In this document: positions 43,665 to 55,282 of the stretch, piece by piece
Position numbering within the stretch: the stretch's first letter is position 1
Layout of the letters: each line of letters begins with the position of its first letter
Assembly (NCBI RefSeq): GCF_027943255.1
Contig: NC_072894.1
Span: 134,283,601-134,347,600, forward strand
DNA: 64,000 nucleotides
From: Anastrepha obliqua
Lineage: Eukaryota > Arthropoda > Insecta > Diptera > Tephritidae
Reading direction: 5' to 3'
The notes under the pieces: model-generated
Database searches by the model: none
Told to the model about the DNA's origin: nothing
What the model saw: only the letters and a program-made list of their open reading frames with translations
Made by a program: the position numbers and the translations under genes

Positions 43665-44030
43665 CTCACATCGCTTTCATTTTCGCTTACGTCTAACGTA
43701 CTGGTCTCGAAGAAAATTTAATTGGTAAAAATACCAAAGAGTTGGCTCGTAGATGTCCTCTACACTAGCACCAGACCTTTCCGATTTTTTTATTTTCGAT
43801 AGTTCTCTCCTGTAGCAATTCCGCATGCCATTAATTCGTTTTTTGACGATATCAACTGTGGCTTGCGAATCAATTTCCTTATAATTTTCCAACAGCTTCT
43901 GCCAACTTTGATCACGCTTCACTTTGTTTTTGTAATTCTTGTTTTTTACTTCCCATAATATTTTTTCGCCCCTAAAGGCTTCAATGAAATCGCGCCAAGC
44001 TTGATTATCAATTATAGCCATTGCGCACAC
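43665..44030 (-). pseudogene. Harbinger MADF/BESS protein, exon 1 (MADF)
   Basis: The frame starts MCAMAIIDNQAWRDFIEAF and continues with LWEVKNKNYKNKVKRDQSWQ, VDIVKKRINGMRNCYRRELS and LWYFYQLNFLRDQYVRRKR. Aromatic and basic positions match an MADF domain, a Myb-like DNA-binding fold used by the second protein of Harbinger elements. A stop follows RRKRK. A 1-base change there would keep the frame to a good donor, GAT/GTGAGT, at about 43664. I infer splicing to the BESS exon at 41181. The start lies close to the right terminal repeat. Confidence 0.85.
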
Positions 44031-44239
44031 AACCTTTCGCGTTTAAGTTCACTCAAGTATGAGCTTTGGTATGCATTGAGCCCTATACACATGCCCACAT
44101 GTAGCAACAACGAGCAGAAAAATTTAATCGATTCAATTTTCTGCAGATTTTGGTTTGCACACTCGCCTATCTAGGGTACGATGGTCTGTACAACTTTGAC
44201 AGGTACTACAGACCGTCTGCTCGTGTATAGCTAGCTTTA

Positions 44240-46955
44240 CTTACCTAGAAGCATAAAGTAGTTAAGGCATAGAGACTCTAATAATTTATTCGTTATTCAA
44301 ATTATTTTTTTCTTTATATGAACTGAATTGCTTGTTATTTAGGATTCGTTGTTATTGGGATTATTTGTCCTCCGTTATTCAAATAAATTTGATCCAACTC
44401 TCGCTAGATTAGTAAATTTTTAATAGAACACTAAGTATCATGGGATGGAGAAGAAACAAGTGAAGGCACCTCTACTCAAAATAGGCTTCAATAATTTAAG
44501 TGCCCAAGAATTTACAGTCGTGTGGCACATTTTTTTGATTGCCAATTTCAGTTTCCTTCATCGAACTTTCTTAGCACCCAGCCACTGCTTAGAGTCTGTT
44601 AGTGAAGGTAATTCACAATACTGGAAGATGTTAGAGCAGTGCTTGCATATGAGCGCATAAAGTAAAGTATAGTCAAAGAGTCCAGTTTAACAAATAGTTT
44701 TCTGGCTGCAATCACCGGGCACCTAATTTTTGGTCTTCTCATTACGAATCCCACCATGAATCAAGCGGACCAGGTATTTGAGCTACAGTAGTACTTTAAA
44801 TGGCTGTTGGGGCAGTTATAAAACAGAGAAAGTTCCTATTTAATCTTTGGTTGAAATATATAAATTATTTATTCGTTATATATTTTATTTTATTTTGTTA
44901 GCCTTCGCTCGTGTCAATTTATAATTTTATAACACCGATTTGTGCACCCTTTTCACCTATCCGTTCACCTATCCGTAGCTGGCTAATTTCTATTTATACA
45001 GCTCGTGGTGCTACTTGAGTGGTGAACCAGTACCAACAAAAATGCAACCACTTCATTTATTTCTTTGTAATACAATTAAGAATTTTTAATTGCGCGGTTC
45101 ACCAGAAAAATACATTCAAATGATAATGCAGACGAGCAGCAGCCGCATATTTTCACAGCTGCAACCGCAAAAACACAGCCACCTTAACAGCCACTGGCAG
45201 CTGCTAAGCGGAAGTGTAAGAGAGGAATGTAAGGCATGCCAGAGAAATTTGAAAATTGAAAATGAGCGACAACAACACACCGTTACACATTACATATTAC
45301 AAAAATGGAAAATGTGAAAATACGAAAATGTATTGGAATTGAAAAGGTTGGAGAGAAATGTGTTGCGTGCAAAATTAATAAACTACAACACAATTGTGAG
45401 ACAAAACTTTTGGCACAAACAAAGAGACTCTTTTCAAAATTTGTATATTCACACGCTCACATACATGCACAGCAAGTAGCCAGCAATGCACTGGAGACAC
45501 TTGGCGATTTGAGATAAAACAAAGCAAAGTAAATGCAAAAATGCGACACCACAAAACAAAGAAACCCGCCGGAGTAATAATAGCGATGAGAGGAGAGGAC
45601 GGCCTTAAAGTGGTGTGGAATGAAAATGTGGTTGAATTATTATGTGCGCTTTCATTTGTGTCCAAACATGCTTACATTTATCAGACAGTACACAAAATTT
45701 GAGCCAAGTGTGCAAATGTGGGCCTCTGAGAACGGAAGTGAATACTTATACGCCACGGCGGACAAAAACATTTCAAACAAATGTGATGCTTCCGCGTATG
45801 TGTGCGTGCGTATGCATTCAAAACACATTTTGTGGCCAACATTAGTTGTGTGTGAGAGCGCGCGTGTATGTGTGCACAACAAAAAGTACGTGCGTGTGTG
45901 AGTAACGAAGCGGTAGCTGTGGCAGCCCTTTAACAAAACAATAGCAGCCGACAACAAAAGCACATAAAATGTCGCCAAATTAGACATAAGACAACCACAA
46001 AACGACGCCTTGTACAATAGTAAGTAAGTAGTTTATGCACGCTCTGGGGAAATTTCCGTAGCACTCAAGTGCCAACTCGAAAAGTGTAGAAATGCATCAC
46101 ACACACAGACATACATTAAATAGATACAAACACATATACATATGTAATTAATTTTTGGGCACTATTTGTTTGGTGTCTTTTCTCTTTAGTGACATTAAAA
46201 TTAAAATTTTGTAATTTAAAGCGCATTCTCGACCGGACTTATATGTGGATGATCTGCGGGCTTGTTTTCCAAAATTATTTCGTTAAAAAAAAAAGAAATG
46301 ATTTAATTGTTTTATGAAAGTTTAGCACTGGCTGATTTCTTTTTAAAAATGCCATAAAAATATTTCTCTGTAGTTTTACGTAGCTTTTGCTTTATTACTT
46401 AATATTATTTTCATATGAAATAAACCACAATTAGGAAGAGTAGACCTTCCCTTCAATTGAGGAATTCAACTTCATGCAATGGCAGCTGGGGTTAAACCTG
46501 CAGGTGTTTATACCGTGAACGCAATAGAGCTACTGGCTCACGTATACCGCTAGTTATTTTTTTATCACTGCTAGTAATTTGAGGTTCAAAACATTTTCTC
46601 AATTATCTGCATTGCTTTTCAATACACAAAACAGTTTTTATAATAGACACAGCCTTTAACTCAACACAGAATCTCTCTTGTCTGCAAATGCTAATTAGGA
46701 TTGAGTGGTAATAAAGGGGACCTCGTACCCCTTTCGACGAACAAAAGCATACACTGATGCTTCTGGATCTCTTTAAAATGATTATTAAATTTAAAACGAA
46801 AAATAGGAGTATAATCAGAAGCTTTGTCAAAACAAGTTGATCTTTACCACAAGAAAATTACGTTCGGCCTTGATACTTGAAGACATTATTTTTTGGTAAT
46901 CTCTGAATGCTGTGGTTAGCAGAGAAACTGAAGCACTACTGCAGCACTGATGCAG
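44240..46955. other. Long non-coding stretch
   Basis: No gene was recognised. It holds CA/GT-rich runs near 45840-45900 and 46096-46140. Frames at 45090-46017 are motif-free. Confidence 0.4.
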
Positions 46956-46959
46956 GGTA

Positions 46960-47115
46960 TTTTGTTGAAGGTTCCAAAGACGTGGCTACTAACTATTGGA
47001 ACTACAAAAGTATCATGATGTTATACGTACCCCTTAAAATACTCTGCAAAGTGATTCTCGATCAAATAAAAGGCCTTTTAAAGCGGCCATTGATCGACAG
47101 CAACATCAAAGTTGC
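46960..47115 (+). pseudogene. LINE RT scrap
   Basis: One frame reads NYWNYKSIMMLYVPLKILCK, then VILDQIKGLLKR. This resembles the RT finger segment NYRGI.LL..P.KILCKVILDRI of an APE-type LINE. It is short, and the flanking sequence is not recognised. Confidence 0.55.
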
Positions 47116-47219
47116 TGGAGCGCAATATAGCGTAAGGGAGTTCAAAATATATTAGTAAATATTCGAGGAAAAAGAAATACATACATTCTTTTTGCGTAAT
47201 TGGCTTAAGGAGTTACTTG

Positions 47220-47790
47220 GGTTTCGTGGATTCAAAAAACCGATTTTTTTTCCCCCTTACTAACTTATTTCTACAACATCTCAAGAATATCATCCTAAAT
47301 TTTCAAGTCGATCCGAATAATAGTTTCGGAGATACAGCCTCTGGAAGGTGTGCGCACCAAGCCACTTTTGTTATTACTCAAAACTTTAAACGCGTTTTTC
47401 TCGGAACCGTGTTTTCAAAGTCGGTTGTCAAATGTTCTCGAAAACTACTCAACCGATCTTGATGAAATTTTACACAGGTGTTCGAGATACAATTTACTCG
47501 TGCTTGGGCGAAGGATTTTTTTCTTTCAATTACAACTATTTAAAAAAAAACAAAATGTCAAGCAAATTTGACCGAAATTTTCATTTTTTTGGAAAATTGT
47601 CTGCCAAAATTCCAATTTTTACTTTTTTTTCTTTCCTTCGTTCAAGCACGAGTTTACGGTCTTAACTAAAACACTTATTTTTATTTTTTTCATTTTTGAT
47701 GATCCTGTCAGGAGTTATGCTGACAACGCGGACGCACCTTTTTTTCGAGGGGTCACCGGAAATGACGTCACAATGGAAGAGTTTTAATTT
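47220..47790 (+). repeat. Diverged relative of the 711-bp repeat block
   Basis: It shares the order of landmarks with 29192-29896: ACCGATTTTTTT near the start, CAAGTCGATCCGAA, a CGGAGATACAGCC counterpart, CTTTAAACGCGTTTTTCTCG, ACTACTCAACCGATCTTG, AAATTTTACACAG, and GATGATCCTGTCAGGAGTTATGCTGAC near the end (two separate words there). Overall identity is low. There is no coding frame. Confidence 0.6.
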
Positions 47791-47899
47791 TTGTTTTTAA
47801 ATATTTCAGAAATTATTCTTTAAATATTTATCTATAAGACAGAAAAAAGTTTAAATTAAATAAATATTTTTTTACATAGAAAAAAAAAATATTGAAAAT

Positions 47900-48030
47900 A
47901 GGCCTTTTTTTACCCGACGAAACCCTGGCGTAGCTTCGGCCAACTTCGATTATCCGAGTGATTTTATCGACATTTTCTTTAACATCAAAAATACCTTAAC
48001 GGAATCGACGAAACCAAAATAGCAAATTAG
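47900..48030 (-). pseudogene. Small fragment related to the cecropia-like mariner
   Basis: The reverse complement has GGTTTCGTCGATTCCGTTAA, then a TATTTTTGATGTTAAAG word, matching 36772-36815 in the same order. One frame gives words like NVDKITRIIEV, which resemble the N-terminus of that mariner. Confidence 0.45.
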
Positions 48031-48384
48031 CTGAGAACGTAATTAGTACGTAACTGAGAAAATAATGGACTTTTTTTTCACCCTAAAATTTACCGTTACT
48101 ATTTTTTTAGTTTAAGGGTAGACATTTTTTTCAGACAGTTAATAAAAGTCACAACAAAATGGCTGCTTGATGAAGTTTCGAGTTAACGATTTTTCCCGTC
48201 ACGTTTTTCCTACGTCATATCATTTTGAAATATATTATATGACAACTACTTGTTTATTTAAAACATCTGCAAGAAAATTTGGTTGGCGCTAGAAAATTAC
48301 ATGAAGATGACTTTCGCTTATATCCAGTTAAAGACACTCAAACATGAGTCATAAATAATATAAACACGATCTATATATGAATGT

Positions 48385-48572
48385 CCCCACATTGTTGAAA
48401 CTTCGGCACAATCACCAGATTTGAACGTCATCGAAAATTTGCGGTCGGTTTTGACATCCATAACAAATTTAATCTTATAAAAGGTGTCGCCTGAAGAGTG
48501 GAACCCAATTAATCCAGAATAGGCAAACAAATTGGTTGATTCCATACCACTTCGACTTGAAGCTGTAATTAC
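48385..48572 (+). pseudogene. Tc1-like transposase C-terminus
   Basis: One plus frame reads PHIVETSAQSPDLNVIENLR, SVLTSITNLI, a stop, VSPEEWNPINPE, a stop, ANKLVDSIPLRLEAVI. SPDLN.IENL holds the catalytic Glu of Tc1 elements, and the LV.S.P.RL.AVI tail is their usual end. Two stops make it dead. It is interrupted by the next mariner at 48575. Confidence 0.88.
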
Positions 48573-48574
48573 TA

Positions 48575-49246
48575 TACGAGGTGTGTTCAAAAGGTATCGC
48601 GAATTTTGAATTTTCGCAGGTTACGTATATTCGAATTTCAATTTTTTTGAGGAGATATGTTGGCACTCGTGTCTCTCACTCATGCCGCCAAGTTCGGCCG
48701 TTTTGAATGTTCAGTTTATTGTTGACAGCTGCTTTGCTTGCACGTGTTTTGGCTCGTCTGTATTTCGATTTTCTGTGAAAAACGGAATTAAGTGTGCGGA
48801 TGCATTCCGAATATTGACTGTCAAACATTGAATATTGACTTGGTTTACAGTTATGACGTGGAAACCAAAGCTCAATCATCTCAATGAAAGCTGCCGCACG
48901 AACCAAGACCGAAAAAACCGTGACAAGTTCGGTCGAATGTAAATGTTTTGCTTACAGGGTAAAATAGTCAATAAGGAATATTACCTGCAAGTTATGCGCA
49001 ATTTGCGTGAAACAATCCACCAGAAACGCTCGGATTTGTGGAAGAACAAAAATTGGTTCTTGCATCACGATAACGCCCCTGCTGATGCATCGTTGCTTGT
49101 GCGCGACTTTTTGGCCAAAAATAACACACTAATGATGCCACAGCCACCGTGTTCTCCAGATCTGGCGCCCTGTGACTTTTTCTTGTTCCTGAAACTGAAG
49201 AGGCCCATGAAAGGACGACGCTACGCTTCCATTGATGAGATAAAGT
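48575..49246 (+). pseudogene. mellifera-like mariner with internal deletion
   Basis: The segment starts with a terminal repeat ACGAGGTGTGTTCAAAAGGT. The 5' region then jumps to VYSYDVETKAQSSQ-like words (48845-48890), after the first Asp. A frameshift leads to GKIVNKEYYLQVMRNLRETI, KNKNWFLHHDNAPADASLLV (second Asp), QPPCSPDLAPCDFFLFLKLK (third Asp) and a sudden end after ASIDEIK near 49246. The N-terminal DNA-binding part and the right end are missing. Confidence 0.85.
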
Positions 49247-49249
49247 TCC

Positions 49250-50784
49250 TATTACTATTAAAATTTAGAAAGCAAAAGAAACACTTAGAGAATTTTTCAT
49301 TTTCAGGGCATGCCGGATATTTGCTAGCCATTGATAAACCTCGACCTGGGTTAACAGAATAGTCACTCCTTCCATGTCTTTCCTAATTAGTTGACCATAG
49401 CTGTATGTGCACTAATGCAATCAACTTCTGGTTATACAAATTATCACTGCACGTGATAAAAGAGTCACTATGAAAATTTTTTCCAAACGCGCTTTTCAAC
49501 TAAAAGAAAGAAACTTTTCACTTAATTAAAAGATTTTGAACTCTCAACGAGCAGAGTGCGCTTACATTTTCACTAGTTTTCGAACAGATATCCAACATAG
49601 ACTGAAACTCCTAGATTTCTCGGTATGTATTTTAGCACTTAAATATGCACACACGCATCTATGCCTAAGAATCTTCCTTACTTTGCAGATCTGATTTATT
49701 TATGGACTTTACGTTTCTCTTAAGTAAATGGCAAAGTCAGTGTGCAAATTGTGAAAAGGAATATTAAAGCGAGTCAAAGATGTATAGACTGGCATAAATA
49801 CTGAGTTACCGACCTACTTGCCATACCGTAGAAAACTAGGCAAAGACTCCAAATGCAAAAACAAAAAATCACTGAGAGAAGTTAATACAAAATGAAGCAA
49901 AAACCTAAAATAAAAAAAGGAAAAGTTTGACGAAGTAAAAAGCGCAATTCAAAAATCTTTTCAGCTACGCTAATTTACAAGTCGAATGCAAGCAGTGAAT
50001 GTAAAATCCCAATTTGTTTTTTGTAAATTTACATTCTGTTTTTTTTCTTATTTTGTTTTTCCTTTTCTTGCACTTCAAAAACAGATGCGTATGCAGGCAG
50101 TCAAACGCAAGTCGTTTATTTAATTTTTCCAGCTTTATGCCACAACTTTAATTAAAATATTAAAATTGTAAATTCCAGCCGTACACACACACATTCCCAC
50201 ATGCCCATACAGCCTACATATGAATTGAGTTTGAAAATTGCGAATGTAATTTTTAATTAGTGCCTTAACTTAGTCGGCAGTCAGATAATCTTGGCAAATG
50301 GCGCAAAAAAGTTTTGCTGTGAAATTGAGTTTTTTGACTTTTATCTTCCGGTAGGCGTTTATGTGTGGATAAATGATAACAAATGGGGTTACTAATGGCG
50401 ATGCTGCAAAATTGTGCTTGTTCGTTTGTATGCCTCATTTTTACTTTTGTATTTTAAGATGGGTGCTTTTATACCTCAACTGCAGTCGCTGATGCTGTTT
50501 GGTAAAACTTTGTCACTGATTAGTTTTTTATAAAAAAAAATATTATTTTGGGGAAGCTACCTAAGTTTCTTCATTTCGGTTTTATTTTAAAAGATTAATG
50601 CAATCGTTAATAAAAAAATAAATAAATAAATCCCTTTTTTAGCTTGACTATTTGTATTTGAAGCTCAAAACTCGACTAGAAGTTAATATTATTAGTTTAT
50701 ATCCGCTCAACAGCTGTTTTAAGTTTTTATCAACAGATGGATCAGTGCAATATTTCAGTTGCAAACAATTTTAAATAATGAATT
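49250..50784. other. Non-coding stretch
   Basis: I see no gene or known repeat. The sequence is AT-rich and carries only short simple repeats. Confidence 0.4.
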
Positions 50785-50792
50785 GCTTATAG

Positions 50793-53572
50793 TAGGGACG
50801 GGCAGCAGAGTGGCACGCTCGCAGCAGAGCGTGCTAGCAAAGTGCTAGATGGGGGGGGCGACAAACTTACCTCAGAAGGGTAAGCAATAGGCGTGTACGT
50901 ATATTAATCACTTCTGAGCAACGCATATGTGTTTGTAAAAAAGAGAGTGAAGCTTTGCCAATAGCAAAGTTACCAGATAAGGGGACTTATTCCATGTTAG
51001 GGGATTTCGAAATGTTGATCGTTCATATTAAATAATAAAATGCTTTTGGTTTTTTTTTTATTGAGAAAGCCTTCGTTGAATATTAACATCATCTTTGCAA
51101 ATTTCTATTTTATTTACTTTTATAATTTTTGTAATCAAGAAGCATAGGCGATTTTATAATCAAGAAGTTTGAACATTCGCATGTCAAAGTTTCATAGTTG
51201 CTAAACTATGTGGAGAAAAATTTGTACTGACAAATCGGTGTATATTTTTCTGAATGAAAAAATTGTCTTCGTTTACATATAAGTATGTATGTATATCGTA
51301 TGTTTTTATGTTAGTGCATTTTTTAAAGAATGTTGGTCACAACAGGCAACAGTAATCTCAAGCAGCCATGTTTTATTTAAACAATGCATGTTATACATTT
51401 TATTTTGTTAAAAAGGACAATTTATACATGTTTCCATTAAAAAAATAGAGGATTTTTTCAAAAAACATTGAGGAAATTATCATAGCAGAGTGGGTATTCT
51501 TGGTGAGTACTTAGTTGCTCTCAAATTCAAATCACACACATATGGCAATCCGCACAGTATGACAAAGTACACAAAAATGATTAGAGAAATTTGTTTGCAT
51601 CCACTCATGGATTTCGCACCATCGGTGGCAACGCAAACCACTTTTCGCCATGACACACCCATGCGTTCAGTACATTCATTAACACATTGAAATAAATCTT
51701 CACTTTTAGTCGTCCCTTTCATTGGAATAATGTCCAAAAGTTCTTCACATATATGTAGGTGGGCATCAACTCCTCGGATAAAAATCGCTAATTGGGCTAT
51801 GTCGGATATATCTGTACTTTTGTCAATTGCCAACGAAATCGCTGTGAATGATTTTATACGCTCTTTTAACTGCGATTCTGTAATCTCCGCCATTTCATCT
51901 ACTCGTCTGCTTATAGTTCTACGAGATAAGGGGACAAAATTCCTGCTGCTTTTAATATACAAGACTTCACCAATTCGCCATCCGAAAATGCACGATTCTC
52001 ACGAACAAGGTTTAACGCGATTTCATAAGTTGCACGCTTTGCATCTACAACGTAATCTTCGTTTTCCTAAGAAATTAAAAAAAAATTTTAAGAATTTGAA
52101 TTTTTCCGACCTTCTGTAATTTGGCACATCGAATCGGGCTCTTCGTTGAGACTTAAGGATTTGTATATACTTTTCCTTTCTTCTCGTACATTATTCATCA
52201 TATTCACTCCTGTGCAGCTCATAATGTCTCTTTATGTTAAAAACCTTACATACCACACGTTTTTCACATACAAGGCATTGTGATTCTCCGTCTACATATT
52301 TGCATAAAAAATTTCACTCCACTTCGGATTCAAATTTAACAATGTTCTTTTATTTGAGGTCATGCTGAACCAAATGTTTTATATTTAATATTTTATTTAA
52401 CTTTGTTTATCTAAATTAAAAGTTAAAACAGAGTAATATATTACACATTAGAAATAAATTTATGTTTTTGTCGGCAGTTGAACACTGTGCACTTTGTTTT
52501 GACGTTCGCCGTTTCAAATTTTTAAATAGAATTTTCAGCACTTTCACTGCATCCACACCATACAAATACACTTAATATTAGTCGTTTTTTATGCGACAAT
52601 AATATGTAACTTACGGTCTCAAAAAATATCGTCGAAAAATGAAGAAATCACGAAAAAACTGATTTTATTTATGAAATGTCAAAACTTATGAGTAAGAGTT
52701 GCCGCAGTTGTTAAATGTGGGAATCAATTTTGGAAATTGTTGATTTTATTATTCATGATTTATGTACATAAGTATAAACTCTTGGTTGTTTATTTTTATT
52801 TGCAGTTGTGCATATCAGAGTGTATTAGATTTAGATGGACGAAATTAGCTGTCAATCACGTCTACTTTTTATGAAAAATAAAAGAAATAATGGAATCATT
52901 CAGTAGCTAAAAATTCTGAAACATTTGACAAACTTCGGTAGCTGAAGAGAGTCTGCAGTTTTATAAAGTAATTTGCTAAAAAATTTGATTTTCTGGATTT
53001 CTTAGCTGAATTCATCAATTTAAAAAAATATATCCGATCTCAAAAACCATTTAAGTAATCATAAGATAAGTGTGAATAATTTACAGATTCGTCAGTAAAA
53101 GGAGTGATCAATATTATTGAAGATTTAACTGTCAGTGCTTTCCAATATGTAAGATTTTAATTTAATCTCAACTTAAATATTTTCAGAGGTCTTAATCTTC
53201 TTTACATCTAGCAATTAAAAAACAGTATTACGAGAACTTTTGAAATGTTTAGTTGCTTGTTTATTGTTGTTCATTATCTTAATTCAGTATTATAATAGAA
53301 AGTGTAATATGTATTAAATTTAGTTATTGAAGAAAAATCTACCAAAAAAACCAATTTTTTTAGAAATTTGTTGATATGAAGTTAAAAGTTGGCATCCCTG
53401 GTAAGAATTCATGAATAATTGCTCTCTCATTCAGGATACAAACACAGACACAACTCGCTCAATTTTTCCGTTTCTTCCCTGTGCTTTTTTATCCCCCTTC
53501 ACCTAGCACTTTTAAGCACGCAGAAGCACACGCTGCCGCACAGTGCAAATGTGCTGCGTTTGCCCATCACTA
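50793..53572 (-). mobile_element. hAT element with 8-bp target duplication
   Basis: GCTTATAG occurs directly outside both ends (50785-50792 and 53573-53580), a perfect 8-bp duplication. The terminal repeats are TAGGGACGGGCA on the left and TAGTGATGGGCA as the complement of the right, so they are short and imperfect, as in hAT. The interior carries a hAT transposase remnant on the minus strand (51500-52340). The 2.8-kb length with a truncated protein shows internal loss. Confidence 0.92.
51560..52340 (-). pseudogene. hAT transposase N-terminal half (ZBED/GTF2IRD2-like)
   Basis: From 52340 the frame has FLCKYVDGESQCLVCEKRVV then FNIKRHYELH, a C2H2 BED-like finger. After a gap it reads NEDYVVDAKRATYEIALNLV and AFSDGELVKSCILKAA. 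A frameshift at a GCA repeat leads to FVPLSRRTISRRVDEMAEIT, then KSFTAISLAIDKSTDISDIA (the first catalytic Asp region), IFIRGVD, ELLDIIPMKGTT and VCVATDGAKSMSG (the second Asp region). After that the match stops near 51610. The C-terminal dimerisation region is absent. Related proteins are called GTF2I repeat-containing protein 2-like. Confidence 0.87.
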
Positions 53573-53905
53573 GCTTATAGGTACCCAAGTTCTGTATGTC
53601 TAAATACAAATGAATACCGAATGAGAAATAAGATAATTATAACAAACACCTTTTGAAATGCATCCCATCTTCTCTTTGAAACCAGTATCGCAGGTAGGTT
53701 GGTGAAATGGTTGAAGTACCAGTCTAGCACTCCTCAAGTAGTACTAAAGCGCCGTTTTGATGCCATTATGAGACCTCCAACAGCCAGGTATCTACAGCCA
53801 GCATCAGCTGTTGATATAATGGAGGAGATTGATTGAATTCAGGTTGGTGCACTGCCCCAGGTTGTCGAAGAAAGGTGCACCCAATGATCTTAATCGTCTA
53901 GCTGC

Positions 53906-54583
53906 CTAACTTGGACATTTGCAGGGAAAATGCTCAACAGTCTCCTTCCCTGAAAGGTCCCCACAGCTTCTGCAATGAGGGTTAAATGGTAACCCTAGCT
54001 TTTTTGCGTGTGTGCCGATCATCCAGTGACCGGTAAACACAGCTACGAGTTTGGAAATTGAATGGTGAGGAGTGCAAAGGACTTTCTGAGTCCATCGTAT
54101 ATCGTATTGGGGCCAAAGGGTTTTCGAAATAACCCACAAAGAAATGGAGTTCCATCTTTTCTGCGCTTTCCTGAGAAATAATTTGTGCAGTTCCCCTTTA
54201 ACAACTGTCAGGGGGATGCCGGTGACCGGTTAGGAGGTCTCTGAGGCCAATTCAGTCTCCTTCCTGGCAAGCTGATCAGCAATTTCATTCCCCTCTATGT
54301 TCCTATGCCCTGGAACCCAGATCAGAGAAATGTTACCTGCACACCCAAGAGATTTGATTTGTTCTTTACATGAGTTTACAAATTTCGTTCTGCACCATGG
54401 CGTCGTCAGAACCTTAATCACAGCTTGACTATCGGAGCAAATGTTAATATCTTCCTCGCTCCCGCGTTCTCTAGAAACTTCTGCATGAAAAACACTAGCA
54501 GTATTCGGTAGTTTAAAGTAGATAGATAAGTTGGCTGATTTAGAGAAAATCCCTGCTCCTCCCTGCCTTGGGTATGAAAACAA
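53906..54583 (-). pseudogene. LINE RNase H and C-terminal zinc motif
   Basis: The frame at 54583 has GAGIFSKSANLSIYFKL, EVSRERGSEEDINICSDSQA (the SDSQA Asp), WVPGHRNIEGNEIADQLARK (final His and Asp). After a frame change near 54200 it continues to HSISKLVAVFTGHWMIGTHA and CRSCGDLSGKETVEHFPCKC, a CCHC motif. RNase H here would remove RNA from the RNA-DNA hybrid. The first Asp (FTDGS type) is lost in this copy at the deletion. Confidence 0.9.
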
Positions 54584-54639
54584 CCCTCGTTTTCTTCCAG
54601 TTGACGGAGACGTGATTCAGAGCGATACACGCCAAGTAG

Positions 54640-55260
54640 ATTTCTTGCAGGACAGGAACCACCGAGGTACTTCTTTTCTGAAGCATCACAGGCAAGATGT
54701 CATCAGCACCAGGAGATTTAAAGGGGGAAAACTATTTATTGCCCACTTGATTCTGTCAACTGACAGGATAAATTTTAGGGAAACATCGAGTACCCCTACC
54801 TGTCGACTCATGTCGACAATGTCACGTGGAGTAATAGAATTTTCCGAAAAGTGATTATTTGCCAGGATAGTCAAAGATTCTTCAGCAGATTCAGCCCACT
54901 CTCCATCCTCCCTTTTTACAAGAGTTCTACAGGAGTGGTCTCTCGAAAGGATCTTGCTTAGCCTGGCAGAATCCTTCACGGATTCAATGCATTCGCACTA
55001 CTCCTTCCAGGAGTTGAATTTTGCATATTTAATAGCTTTTTTGTATTCATTAAAAATTACACGGTAATTTTCAAAGTTTGTAGTTTGGTAGCATTCCTTA
55101 AAAATCCTCCTAGCCTTCTTTTTTAAGTCGCCCAGCGTCTTGCTCCACCAGGGAGGAACGTCTTTCTTGCCGAAAGATACTGAACAAGCCACTTTGAAGG
55201 CCATCTGAAAGGATCGCTGCAAGTGTTCCACCTGCTTGTCCAGGATGATTGGAATCCACT
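54640..55260 (-). pseudogene. LINE RT N-terminal region
   Basis: Frames 55231-54998 (HLQRSFQMAFKVACSVSFGK, PPWWSKTLGDLKKKARRIF) and 54979-54686 (ARLSKILSRDHSCRTLVKRE, VDRIKWAINSFPPL) are the linker and start of RT. A last piece near 54600 has TRVVFIPKAGR, the RT motif before the catalytic palm. Beyond it the sequence jumps to RNase H. Confidence 0.85.
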
Positions 55261-55282
55261 GATCAACTGGACAGTTCGTCTT

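Larger units (their letters stand above)
39942..44236 (+). mobile_element. PIF/Harbinger element with nested insertions
   Basis: The terminal inverted repeats are AGCTAGCTATACACGAGCA at 39942-39960 and its complement at 44218-44236. A TTA lies outside each end (39939-39941 and 44237-44239), the 3-bp duplication of this superfamily. The element carries a DDE transposase on the plus strand and an MADF/BESS protein on the minus strand, the usual two-gene setup. Between about 41687 and 43604 it was invaded by a mariner, a palindromic MITE and a DD41D-like mariner. Confidence 0.93.
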
